NCBI RefSeq assembly: GCF_032452875.1
Contig: NC_083877.1
Coordinates: forward strand, 46,611,724 to 46,675,723
Direction: 5' to 3'
DNA from: Bos javanicus
Lineage: Eukaryota; Chordata; Mammalia; Artiodactyla; Bovidae
DNA: 64,000 nucleotides
Position numbers and translations under genes: made by a program. Every line of letters begins with the position of its first letter. The first letter of the stretch is position 1. This document shows, piece after piece, positions 21,723-32,184 of this stretch. The notes below the pieces were generated by a model. The model saw only the letters and a program-made list of their open reading frames with translations. It was not told the DNA's origin and did no database searches.

Positions 21723-22436
21723 GCAGAGGACACAAACCTGCGAGGGGGGATAAATGAGCTGGGGCACGGAGCTCTGCGGCTGGGAGCAGGAGGGGGAAAG
21801 AGGCCATTCCCGCTCCTTTTGAGAAATGGGGAGTAAAAGTACCCTGTGTCAGGGAGGGACAAAGCCAGGCCCCCTGTTCGTGATCAGGGAGGGCCCCCAG
21901 ACCTGTGAAAGGAGGCTGAAGGGAAGTAGCACACTGTGCTGATACTGCCTCCCTGAAGCTGCGGGCCAAGGGAGGCAGAGGAAGCAGGCCTGGCCGGGTA
22001 ACCAGGACCTGGGCAATGCCAGCACCTTGCCAGAGTCAGCTCCAGAGAAAACCCAGAAACACCAATATTAGACTTGGCTGTGAACTGGGAGCCCTGGGTC
22101 AGGGCAGAGGCAACAGGACAGCGAGAGGGAGAGGGGGTGACCAGAGAGGGAGGAAAAATGCACAGTGAAACACAGCAAACTCCAGCTCCAGAGCCATTTG
22201 CAAACCTCAGTTCCAAACTAGGAGGCAAAGGGATGTTAGAAAAGAGGGTCACCAAGCAGGAGAAGTGTTTCAAAAGGGATACAAAGGGAAAGAAACTTGA
22301 AAACCCAAGACTTTTGTAAAACAAAAAGCAGGCACATAGGAGGCAAGAGAAAGACGGGTATAAAGAAAAAACAGCTATAAATTCTATCATTGAAAATATA
22401 GTTACTGATAAACTCAATAATCAATGTCAAGTTTAG
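21723..22436. other. G/C-richer unclassified stretch between two L1 tails
   Basis: About 700 bp of more G/C-rich, purine-rich sequence lies between two L1 3' ends. A minus-strand frame of 177 codons (21884-22417) crosses it but is compositionally a C/T-rich chance frame. No family was recognised. Confidence 0.4.
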
Positions 22437-22518
22437 TTGGGTGTAGATACACTTTGCTGTACAGCAGAAAATAACACAACACTATAAAGGAACTATACAT
22501 CAAAAAAATGTTTTTTAA
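22437..22518 (+). mobile_element. L1 3' tail fragment
   Basis: 'acactttgctgtacagcaga' and 'ataacacaacactataaagg' followed by an A-rich run match the terminal part of ruminant L1. Confidence 0.65.
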
Positions 22519-22729
22519 AGAAATTATATGAAAAAAAAAGAAAAGAGAGCACTGAGGACCTCCCCCAGAGGGAAAAGGAATGTTTGAGACATATAGGCTT
22601 AACTAAGAGACACTAATATATATTGGATAATATTATATCCTAATATTATATTAGGATAATAACAATTGGATAGGAATTTCAGAAGATGAGAACAGAGAAA
22701 TGGAGAATTATTTGAGGAGATGATGCAGG

Positions 22730-22878
22730 GAACCCAAAGTCGGTGCTCTCTGATGACCTAGAGGGATGGGTAGGGGAGGGAAGTGGGAGAAGGGTACAGG
22801 AGGGAGGGGACATGTGTATATCTATGACCAATTCATGTTGCTGTATGGCAAAAACAATCACAATACTGTAAAGTAATT
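22730..22878 (+). mobile_element. Ruminant L1 3' UTR fragment
   Basis: 'gatgacctagagggatggg', 'ggagggaggggacatgtgt', 'tcatgttgctgtatggcaaa' and 'atactgtaaagtaatta' are the end of a ruminant L1. A BovB begins immediately after it. Confidence 0.75.
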
Positions 22879-24039
22879 AAAGGCAGAGGAACCAGAGATC
22901 AAATTGCCAACATCCGCTGGATCATCGAAAAAGCAAGAGAGTTCTAGAAAAACATCTATTTCTGCTTTATTGAGTAGGCCAAAGCCTTTGACTCTGTGGT
23001 TCACAACTAACTGTAGAAAATTCTGAAAGTGATGGGAATACCAGACCACCTCACCTGCCTCCTGAGAAATCTGTATGCAGGTCAAGAAACAGCAGTTAGA
23101 ACTAGACATGGAACAACAGACTGGTTTCAAATTGAGAAAGGACTATGTCAGTGCTGTATATTGTCACCCTGCTTATTTAACTTATATGCAGAGTATATCA
23201 TGTGAAATGCCAGGCTGGAGGAAGCACAGCTGGAATCAAGATTGCTGGGAGAAATATCAATAACCTCAGATATGCAGATGACACCACCCTTATGGCAGAA
23301 AGTGAAGAGGAACTAAAGAGCCTCTTGATGAAAGTGAAAGAGGAGAGTGAAAAAGCTAGCTTAAGACACAACATTCAAAAAACTAAGATAACGGCATCTG
23401 GTCCTATCACTTCATGGCAAACAGATGGGGAAACAATGGAAACAGTGACAGACTTTATTTTCTTGGGCTCCAAAATCACTGCAGATGGTGACTGCAGCCA
23501 CAAAATTAAAAGATGCTTGCTTCTTAGAAGAAAAGCTATGACCAACCTAGACAGCATATTAAGAAACAGAGACATTACTTTGCCAACAAAGGTCTACCTA
23601 GTCAAAGCTATAGTTTTTCCAGTAGTCAGGTATGTATGTGAGAGTTGGACTATAAAGAAAGCTAAACTCTGAAGAATTGATACTTTTGAACTGTCGTGTT
23701 GGAGAAGACTCTTGGACTGCAAGAAAATTCAACCAGTCAATCCTAAAGGAAATCAGTCCTGAATATTCATTGGAAGGACTGATGCTGAAGCTGAAACTCC
23801 AGTACTTTGGCCACATGATGCGAAGAACCAACTGATTAGAAAAGACCCTGATGCTAGGAAAGATTGAGGGCAGGAGAAGAAGGGGACAACAGAGGATGAG
23901 ATGGTTGGATGGCATCACTGACTCGTTCGACATGAGTTTGAGCGAGCTCCGGGAGTTGGTGATGGACAGGGAGGCCTGGCATGCTGCAGTCCACAGTGTT
24001 GCAGAGTCAGACACGACTGAGTGACTGAACTGAACTGAA
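22879..24039 (+). mobile_element. BovB LINE, 5'-truncated, sense
   Basis: It runs from the RT fingers ('aaggcagaggaaccagagat') to the CTGAA-type tail ('gactgaactgaactgaa'). An in-frame TAG follows 'gcaagagagttc' early on, and frameshifts break the rest. The RT motif C region reads RYADD. Downstream is an A-rich run at about 24050-24080. Confidence 0.92.
23202..23672 (+). pseudogene. RT palm/connection remnant of BovB (156 codons open)
   Basis: The frame covers RYADDTTLMA (catalytic motif C, about residues 24-33), the coiled 'SEEELKSLLMKVKEESEKA' segment, 'KTKITASGPITSW' and the C-terminal 'CESWTIKKAKL' end before a stop. It is the longest uninterrupted RT piece in this copy. It lacks motif A and B in frame and cannot be active. 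Confidence 0.88.
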
Positions 24040-24134
24040 AATAAGATATATTAAAAAAAAAAAAAGAAAAGAAAACAAACACAAAGCAGGACTCCACCAG
24101 GTAGGCCTGTGGGGAAGCTCACCTTTTCCTTCAG

Positions 24135-24290
24135 CAGATGTTGTTACTGGCACTATCTCATATAGTGCTCACAGCCACCTTCTGGGACTGATGTGAGATT
24201 TCCTGTTTTCAGATGAGGAAACTGGGAGACTGGCAGGTGGGCAGGCTTCCTTAATATCATACAGTCGCAAGTGGTGGAACTGAACGTCCA
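24135..24290 (-). mobile_element. MIR fragment, antisense
   Basis: 'actatctcatatagtgctca', 'cagatgaggaaactgggaga' and 'catacagtcgcaagtggtg' are the reversed MIR core. Confidence 0.65.
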
Positions 24291-24439
24291 TGTCAGGCAG
24301 AAATCTCCAAGTGGAGACAGGGTGACCACCTTGTCTCAAGGTGCCCAGGATCCTCCTGGTTTTAGCATAGAACATGCATTATGTTCTAGGTGTTATGGAG
24401 ACATTCAGTCTTGGGCAAACAAACTGGGATAGTTGGTCA

Positions 24440-24665
24440 CCCAAGGTCAAACGCACGGACTTTAGAATTTGACAGACCTCGTTTTGAATTCCACTTCTAC
24501 ACTGCCTGTGTGTTCCTGGGCAAATTATTTAACCCTTCTAAATCTCAATTTATTATCTGTAAAACAGTAAGAACACAGGCAATGTGCGATTAAATGGTGA
24601 TTCATTTAAACCTCTTAGTTCCGATACCTGGCACCTGGCAGGCAACCAGTAAACGATAGCTGCTG
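24440..24665 (+). mobile_element. MIR SINE, sense
   Basis: 'cacggactttagaatttgac', 'tgtgttcctgggcaaattat', 'tcaatttattatctgtaaaa' and 'tacctggcacctggcaggca' follow the MIR consensus order over about 225 bp. Confidence 0.8.
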
Positions 24666-24750
24666 TTAGACAAAAATGTTGCTTGCCATTCCAGTAAACA
24701 AGGAAGGTTGTCCACCATCAACCACTGCCACCATCCCCGATGGTGCACCC

Positions 24751-25092
24751 TGAGGGGAATTCAGGACAAAGAAAAACAAGATCCTGGTCCGAGATTGTTT
24801 ATGTGTATCAAAGGAATAATTTCAGGGAGTCCAGACTCTTGCATCTTCCCATAAATAGAAAAGCACTAAAATCATTAACCTGAGATATCTGTTTTTGTCA
24901 TAAGCGATCTTTTGATGCTTGACTATTTTTTTTTTTTTCAGCAAAAACTCCTGTACATCTTGACTCCTCCCTTATCTCTTTGGAACAGTTCTTCAGCGCT
25001 ATTCAAGAGGCTGATTCCCAGGTTATAGTCCCCTGAAAAAAATAAAACTCTCAGCTTTTAGGTTGTGTGTGTGTGTTTTTTTTTAATTGACA
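24751..25092 (+). mobile_element. ERV-type solo LTR (probable)
   Basis: It starts TG ('tgaggggaattcagg') and ends CA ('ttaattgaca'), about 340 bp. It has an AATAAA at about 25040-25045 followed by a T/TG-rich stretch, like the R/U5 part of ruminant endogenous retrovirus LTRs that I recognise by general similarity. No target duplication could be confirmed, and no internal viral sequence lies beside it. It is not the same family as the LTRs at 33 and 55 kb. Confidence 0.5.
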
Positions 25093-25204
25093 ATTACTGC
25101 ACAATTTGTGTGTGTCTCACTATGATGCTCCACCTGTATAGAGTCGATCCAGCTCCCAGAGGCTTTGGATGCCAGGATTAAGGGTACAGATAACATCCCT
25201 TAGG

Positions 25205-25345
25205 CCAGCAGTCCTAAAACCTAACGGTACATTGGAATCAGCTGGGAGCTTTCTTTAAAACCAGGACACAGCCTCAACAATTCCGAATCAGATTAAAAAA
25301 AAAAAATTCTGATTCAGCATGTCTTGAGGGAGGGCCTGCTGGCTC
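25205..25345 (+). mobile_element. MER5-type hAT MITE remnant
   Basis: 'ccagcagtcctaaaaccta', 'cattggaatcagctgggagc', 'ttctgattcagcatgtct'. An internal A12 run splits it at about 25296-25307. Confidence 0.6.
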
Positions 25346-26384
25346 ACAGTAAGAAATCTCTGAAAACTGTTTATATACCCCTGAAACTTTAGAAGACTGT
25401 AGTCAGTGTCTTGGCCGGTTTTGCTGTCTATGAATGTTTTGAATTGTGGCAGGCCTTAGCTGTGGTCAGATTGGCAAAGTTAACTCAAGGTTAAGTCCTC
25501 TCTTAGCCAGGACAGGAGAAAAGGCCATTGTTTTTTGTTTGTTTGCTTGTTTTCTTCCTGAGGCTTGAGCTTGCAGGAGGGTGAAACTAAGAAGCATCTT
25601 GTTGATGCCCCCAAAGATCTCTGATGTGCATGATTCCTGCTTCTGTGTCCCCGGGCTGTGCTTCCCAGACCACACTCCTGGCAGTCAATCTAGGCTCCCA
25701 CCTCTGCTTTTAGAAGGCATTCCTTCCCCACGACCTCATCAGAGTCCATTCCTCCTTAGGCCAGGACTTTCTGCCACCCATTCTTCATCAACACAGGCCC
25801 CTCTGGCAAACAGAGTGCGCACCATACAGTCAGTGTTCTCCAACTCTGAATCAAGATGGGGACCTGCTCTGGGGCATGAATCACCTTCAGAGATGGTCTG
25901 GTTTAGAGCAGATTTCTGAACTGTTTAGAGATTGCAAAACAGCAAACAATATCCTTTTATCGAAAATATCTGTGAACCTTTTCTCAAAGCAAGTCATCAA
26001 ACTGAAAAACCAAATAATTCCTATTGCCACCTCTTGCCCTTCAAACTGACATAAACAAAAACAAAACCATTATATCAGACTTCATTGCAATGAAGAGGTA
26101 GTGCCTCATCTGGTTTTACTAAGAAGATTCATATAACTTTCAATAATTCCTTCTCTCATGGCACACCTGGGCATTGTTAAGGGAACAAGCATTCTGTTAA
26201 ATGACAGTTTAGAAATGCTGCATAAGTGAGGAAACTCCAAACTGAGAGGTAGAGGATCTCTGGGTTTGTCACCAATGGATCCAATGACCTTTGGCAAAGA
26301 CATCACTTTCTGGGCCCAGGTTCTCCTCCATGAGAGGGGGCAGGGTGTGGTGGGAGGTGACTGGGGTAGGTTTAAGTGGGATTA
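25346..26384. other. Unclassified stretch, no gene seen
   Basis: About 1 kb without a recognised repeat. A 112-codon plus frame at 25581-25919 has no domain features. Confidence 0.4.
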
Positions 26385-26590
26385 GTTCAGAGCTGTGTTG
26401 TCCAGTGCACTAGCCACTTTAAATGTAAGTTAATTTAAAATTAAATAGAATTAAAAATTCACAATTTCAGTTACACTAGCCACATTTCACGTGTTCAAAA
26501 GCCATGAGAGGCTAGTGGCCACCATATTGGACAGCGCAGATAGAACATTTCCATCGTTGCAGAAAGTTGTATTCACATCACTGGTCTAGA
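26385..26590. mobile_element. MER-type DNA-transposon MITE remnant
   Basis: It has a symmetric layout: 'tgttgtccagtgcactagcc' near the left end and 'ggctagtggccaccatattg' with 'tggacagcgcagatagaaca' near the right, around an A/T-rich centre (26425-26470). This is a well-known mammalian MITE pattern. I do not trust myself to name the exact family. Confidence 0.55.
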
Positions 26591-28299
26591 TTAGAAAGTA
26601 TACAATTCCATTCTACCACTTTTTTCATAGCGTGCCCCTGGCAGACATTCCTAATCAATCACAGTAGTCTTTCCCCTGGATCTTGATATGTCTTCACTAT
26701 CTTTCTCAGAGATCCCTGAATATGGTGTGAGAGAGATTCTGTGCTTCCAGGGACTAGATCTGAGTTCTTAACCTCTTCTGTGCTATAGCCCATTTGGAAG
26801 TCTAATGAAACCTATGGATTCCCCTCTCAGAAGAATGTTTTTAAATGCATAAGACAAAATACCAAAAATTACAAAAGAAAGCTTTCAATATAATTGAAAA
26901 AAGAATAAATACTTGATATAATAATAGATATGCTTCTTTACTAATGTATCAAATAAGATCCAGTGGCAGGTAAGTTTTACTTATAATGTTATCATTGTAC
27001 TGTAATTTTGAACCAATGTTGAAAGAAAATGATTATTGTGAGATTTTTGCAATATTTATATTGAGATATAAACAATGAGTACAACTTCTTTGGTGAAAAA
27101 TTAACAGATGGCAGCACTATTGTGGGGTGTTATCTTTATTCATAATTTAAGAAAATGCTAAATTTCAGTGAGTAATGAAAATAAAGATTGAAACTTTCCA
27201 TCCAAATTCATGGACTCACTGAATTCTATCCACAAATCCCTTAGAATTTCCATGGACCCTGGTGAGAAGTCTCTGAAGGAGAGGACCTATGATGTCTCTC
27301 AGATTTGCCATTTCGTCGCCACATAAAATGCCCTTCTCCAATTTGTTCATGCCTTTATGGAAGGTCAGTGTTCCAAGACTACAGTCCCTGATGGTGATCT
27401 CCCTTCTTCAAGAACATTTCGTACAGTTGGGATGACACAGAGTAGGGTGATAGTGAGGTCTGTTAGAAATGGAAAGGAGAGGTGAATGGGGAAAGAAAAA
27501 GGGGATCAGGGGAAACTGGAGAGATCCTTCTCACCTCTGTCACTCCCTTGGTGAAGATAGGAAGACAGGGATTAATTGCCACTGAGGACTGCAGCTGACC
27601 ACATTCCCTCCACAAAGAACACGAAATGAATACCATGCACTCAATGCATGAAGCTAAAACCAAATGGTTGGCATCTGGAGCTGACACCCCATCCTCTTAG
27701 TGTCCCCCTCCCCAAAGGCCTCTTACATCTTGACCTTCAGTACATTTTGGACAGTTTTATGTCTTTTTCAAAACAAATGGAATGACCATTAGTGAAAAAG
27801 GAGTTTCTACAAACACCAGTGACAGTGAGGGGATAAATATTTATAGCCTGGGCTCTGAAACCAACATATTCTCATTTCTTACAGTGCCCGGAGCCAGATC
27901 TATGCCAGTGAAAATTAATTTACACAAGAATTTCTTTTCAGTTTATAAGAAACATGTGCCTACTACTTTCTTCTGGGAATTCTGACAGATCACAAATTCA
28001 GTCAAACTTACAAGAATTAGCTGGCTGCAGCAAAAATCAAACTTGATTTCCCATTAATCAACATTTCATGATCTTGGAGCCAAGCAGGAAATCTATCTAC
28101 AGTTTCCCCTCTGGCAGAATGAGTTCCCATGGCAGCCAAGAAAAGTCCGTCTCTTTCTCTAACAGGGCCACTCTGGTGTGTTTAGAATGCATTGTTTCAT
28201 TCCTTCAGCCTTTTGTCATTCATTTACTCATTCACTAACTTGTTTTAAAAATAAGTACTTTGAGTTACTGTGTTTTCAGACCAGGATTAGACATTAGAG
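26591..28299. other. Long A/T-rich stretch, mostly unclassified
   Basis: No gene is seen. About 26765-27260 may be an old MER-type element ('gagttcttaacctcttctg' on the left; 'tccatggaccctggtgagaa' on the right). The part from 27270 to 28290 matches no repeat I recognise and is a candidate for ordinary unique sequence. Confidence 0.35.
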
Positions 28300-28745
28300 G
28301 GATGCCCATTTTTTGGGCACTTTTATGTACCAGGTACAATATGATACCCTTTTCCATCTGTTTCCACATTTAATTCTCACAACTGCCCTATAATGTTGGA
28401 ATTATTATCTAGTCCTAGATATGAGGAGGAGAAGGCAATGGCACCCCACTCCAGTACTCTTGCCTGGAAAATCCCATGGACGGAGGGGCCTGGTGGACTG
28501 CAGTCCATGGGGTCGCTAGGAGTCGGACATGACTGAGCAACTTCACTTTATTTTTTCACTTTCATGCATTGGAGAAGGAAATGGCAACCCACTCCAGTGT
28601 TCTTGCCTGGAGAATCCCAGGGACAGGGGAGCCTGGTGGGCTGCCGTCTATGGGGTTGCAGAGAGTCGGACACGACTGAAACAACTTAGCAGCAGCAGAT
28701 ATGAGGACCTCGAGGCCCAGAGCAGTGAAATAATTAACTAGTTAA
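28300..28745 (-). mobile_element. MIR SINE, antisense, split by BOV-A2
   Basis: The left part (28300-28427: 'atgtaccaggtacaatatga', 'aattctcacaactgcccta') continues after the BOV-A2 (28708-28745: 'cctcgaggcccagagcagtg'). Confidence 0.7.
28428..28696 (+). mobile_element. BOV-A2 SINE
   Basis: Full-length dimer, 'ggagaaggcaatggcacccc' to an (AGC)n end. Perfect 11-bp target duplication AGATATGAGGA (28417-28427 and 28697-28707) within a MIR. TTTCACTTTC motif at 28554-28563. Confidence 0.93.
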
Positions 28746-28940
28746 TTGACCAGACATTAATAAGTAATTCCCTAGAATGGAAAAACAAAAATGTATATGA
28801 TCCTGAATCTCCAGGGGTTTGAGTCCAGATGGGGAGACAGTATCGATAGAGCTACAGTTAGAACTATAGGCATGAGAAATAAGAAAATAGAATATAAGAT
28901 AGGCTGACTACATTTTGAAATAGAAGAGATAAGAAAGATA

Positions 28941-29246
28941 CAGGGGACTTCCTTGGTAGTCCAGTGGTTAAGAATCTGCCTGCCAATGATGGGGGACAAG
29001 GGTTTGATCCCTGGTCCAGGAAGATCCCACATGCCATGGAGCAACTAGGCCTGTGAAATGCAACTTCTGCACCTCTTTGCTGCAGCTACTGAAGCTCACG
29101 AACCTAGAGCCCATGCTCTGCCACTAGAGAAGCCCAGGCAGTACAACCAGAGAGTAGTCCCCACTCCCCACAATTAGACAAAGGCTGTACAGCAACGAAG
29201 ACCCAGCACAGCCAGATAAATAAATACTTCAAAATGCTTTAAGATG
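28941..29246 (+). mobile_element. CHR-type SINE, long copy
   Basis: Head 'ggggacttccttggtagtcc', full-length body with 'gaagatcccacatgcc' and 'acgaagacccagcacagcca', then an (AAAT)-like tail. The likely target duplication is GAAAGATA (28933-28940 and 29247-29254). Confidence 0.85.
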
Positions 29247-29485
29247 GAAAGATATGGGGATCATTGTGAACTAGGAAGGTCAGTAAAGGTAGGCTTACAT
29301 CAAAGGATGGAAAGACTTGGCAATTGGGAAAGGGTTGAAGGATGACATTTCAGGCAGTGGGGTGGTGGTGAGCAAAGGTCCAGAATCAAGAAATCAGATG
29401 CAGTTTGGAGATGGAGTAGAGCATGCCTTGAGGGTATAGACCTGTTACAGTGAAGATATTAATTAGCATAGTGCCTTATATGTGT

Positions 29486-29930
29486 GTCCTGCCTGCTAAG
29501 TCATTTCACTTGTGTCCGACTCTTTGCGACCCTATGGACTGTAGCCTGCCAGGCTCCTCATCCATGGGATTCTCCAAGCAAGAATACTGGAGTGGGTTGC
29601 CATGCCCTTCTCCAGGGGATCTTCCTGACCCAGGGATCGAACCTGAGTCTTCTGCAGCTCCTGCTCTGCAGGCAGATTCTTTACCACTGAGCCACTGAGT
29701 GAGTGAAGTCGCGCAGTCATGTCTGACTCTTTGCAACCCCATGGACTGTAGCAACCTACCATGCTCCTCTGTCCATGGGATTTTCCAGGCAAGAGTACTG
29801 GAGTGGGTTGCCATTTCCTTCTCTAGAGGATCTTCCCGACCCAGGGGTTGAACCCAGGTCTTCCACGTTGTAGGCAGACGCTTTACCATCTGAGCCACCA
29901 GGGAAGTCCACTGAGCCACTGGGGAAGCCC
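29486..29930 (-). mobile_element. Bov-tA SINE, antisense, host of a second Bov-tA
   Basis: The outer copy is 29486-29697 plus the last bases of its head at 29922-29930. The interruption lies next to the tRNA-like head. The direct repeat CACTGAGCCACTG (29685-29697 and 29909-29921) marks the target duplication. Confidence 0.85.
29698..29908 (-). mobile_element. Bov-tA SINE nested in a Bov-tA
   Basis: It reads as a complete antisense copy from 'agtgaagtcgcgcagtcatg' to 'ccaccagggaagtc', between perfect 13-bp duplications. Same-family nesting creates a tandem pair prone to recombination. Confidence 0.88.
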
Positions 29931-29959
29931 AAATACTTGATGGGGGAACAATCAGAAGC

Positions 29960-31165
29960 ATAAGAGAATGAAAGAATGTGTGGCTGGGAATACAGCTGGC
30001 TGGATGCAGTCAGTCTGAGTTACAGAGGGCTTTGTCAGGAGGAATGGTGTGTCCACTCATGGGAACACATTGAAATCCATTCCCCTGGAATCTAAACCAC
30101 ACAGGACTTTGGAGATAGATTTTGGTCTGGATAGAAGGGGATCATATGCTTATTCCTGATTCTTTATTTGTAAAGCATACATTAGAGTCAAGTATATTAA
30201 CATCATGAAATCAAGACCCAATCTATAATGAAGAGCTCTGGTAACCAAAAAAAAATTTTTTTTTAAGTATAATCATGTACAAGAAACCCAAACATTCCAT
30301 GATAGAAGAGTGGTAAAGTCAATGATGGGGCAAGATTGGAGACAGGGAGACTAGTTAAGAGCTGCTGAGAGCTTGACAGTAAGGACTGGAGAAAACAGAA
30401 TGGATTTCAGAGATATATTGGAGGTAGAATCCCCAGGACATGGTGACTGATGAATTTGAGAGAGAGAGAGGGTGGTGTCAGGAATAAGTAAGGACTGCAT
30501 TTTTGACTTGGGTAACTGAGTGGATAAAGGTGCTATTTACTGATGGGGGACATGGGAGGAGCTGGTGGAAATGATAAATCTGCTTTCTTCCAGCTGAGCT
30601 TGAGACCTCACCAAAGATATTCATCACACAGTTGGATATATGGGTCTGAAGCTGAGGAGAGACATCTGAGCTAGAAACAGATTTAAAAAGCACTGGCTAT
30701 GCCTGGTAAATGAAGGTGTGGAAATGGGTAGGGTTGCCCTGGCAATACGTGTAGAGTGAGAAGTGGTCTAAGAGGCTTGAGGAACCCCAGCGTTTAATAG
30801 ATGGATACAAGAATAGGAGCCCAGAATGGAGACTGATAAGCAGCTGCCAGAGAAGTAAAAGTAAAACCCAGGAAGGGAGATTTTTGGTTAACAGCATCAC
30901 ATGGTGCTAAGAGGTCAGAAAAGAAAGGGGCTTACCAAGGTCGATTGGATTTAGGAAAAAGATGGTCATGGGTAACTGTGGAAGGGACAATTTCCATGGA
31001 GTAGTGGGGACTGATCAAGTACTGTGAAGAGCAATCAGGAAGTGAGAAGTTTAGCCAAGCTGTTTAAGAAGCTGGGCTGTGAAGGGATAAAAGAGATAAG
31101 GTTAACAGCTGAAGGGGAACAGAGGATAAGAAAAGGTTTTGTTAAGATGGGACAGACATAAACAA
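29960..31165 (-). mobile_element. L2 LINE internal fragment, antisense
   Basis: About 1.2 kb of L2 ORF2 on the minus strand. The RT is recognisable at 30478-30693 ('SPQLQTHISNC' and the adjacent region). Further minus-strand similarity is at 30330-30470 (L2 RT C-terminal part) and 30890-31150 (upstream RT). It is an ancient, strongly decayed element, but the longest L2 in the window. Confidence 0.7.
30478..30693 (-). pseudogene. L2 reverse-transcriptase remnant
   Basis: The 71-codon frame includes SSDVSPQLQTHISNC and a downstream PPSVNSTFIHSVTQVKN segment. These correspond to the L2/CR1-type stretch that follows the catalytic YADD box and the N-terminal thumb region. The catalytic motif itself is not preserved in this frame. 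Surrounding frames are broken. Confidence 0.65.
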
Positions 31166-31171
31166 CTTTAA

Positions 31172-31392
31172 ATACTCCAGTGGAGTTAGTAGTAAAGAAC
31201 CCACTTGCCAATGCAGGAGATGTAAGAGATGTGGATTTGATCCCTGGGTCAGTGAGATCCTCTGGAGGAGGACATGGCAACCCACTCCACTATTCTTGCC
31301 TGGAGAATCCCATGAACTGAGGAGCCTGGTGGGCTACAGTCCATAGGGTCGCAAAGAGTTGAACACGACTGAAGCGACTTAGAACACACGCA
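31172..31392 (+). mobile_element. Bov-tA-type SINE, diverged head
   Basis: 'gagttagtagtaaagaaccc', 'ccaatgcaggagatgtaag', 'tattcttgcctggagaatcc', 'cgactgaagcgacttagaac', then an AC-rich tail. Confidence 0.85.
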
Positions 31393-31654
31393 CACAGGAG
31401 AAGAAGCAGTGGAAAGGACATGGAAAAGATTTGGAAGGACAAATGCTGAAATGGTAACAGTGATTATCTGTAGATAGTGGCATCAAGAGACTCTGAATGT
31501 CCAAAAACAGATGGAGTTTTGGTACTGTCTATCTTGTTCATATAGAATTCTCCAAAACATGTCAATTTACACATAGCTTCACTCAAATATGCAGAGATTT
31601 GATGGGAATATCCTGGCCCTGACTGTGTCAGAGAGCAGAGGAAGCACTTGCAAT

Positions 31655-32184
31655 GATGGGAGCCAGCTTCCATCATGGCCCCCAATGATCTGCACCTCCT
31701 GATATTCAAGCCTTTGTATGAGCCCTCCCCGCACTGAGTCAGGGATGGCTGTGTGACTAATATATATTGTAAAATGACAATTAGGGCCAAGAACAGGTTC
31801 TAAAAAGCACTGGCACTTCAGCCCTGGTCTCTTCTGCTTGTTCTGGATGAAGCCAGCTGCTGTATCTCAAGGACACTCAGGATATCCCACAGAAAGGCCC
31901 ACGTGGAGGGAAAAAGGCTGCTGGGCCAACATCAACTCACCAGTCACAGGAGTGAGCCACTTTGGATGAGGGTTCTCTAGCCCCAGTTAACCTCTGGGTG
32001 CAGCCCCGAAGTCCAGCTGACACTGGGCTGCAACTTCAGGAAGGACTCTGAACTCGAGCTTCCAGCTGAGCCGTTCCAAAATTCCTGACCCACAGAAACT
32101 GTGAGAAATGTGGAATGATTATTGCTGTTTTAAGCTGCTGCATTTTGGGGGTGATTTGTCTTGCAACAATAAATGACTAAAGCA
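31655..32184 (+). mobile_element. MLT1-family (MaLR) solo LTR, sense
   Basis: 'tgtatgagccctccccgcac', 'aggcccacgtggagggaaaa', 'tcctgacccacagaaactg', 'gctgttttaagctgctgcat' and 'caacaataaatgactaaagc' follow the MLT1 LTR order. The AATAAA near 32167 is the LTR polyadenylation signal. No internal region follows. Confidence 0.7.

Noticed and set aside
21884..22417. 177-codon minus-strand open frame rich in Phe, Ser and Leu
   Set aside because: The composition follows the C/T-rich strand. It has no conserved motif and overlaps an opposing frame at 22074-22319. The hydrophobic start is a by-product of T-rich sequence.
29506..29961. 151-codon minus-strand frame
   Set aside because: It runs through two nested Bov-tA SINEs and consists of SINE sequence only.
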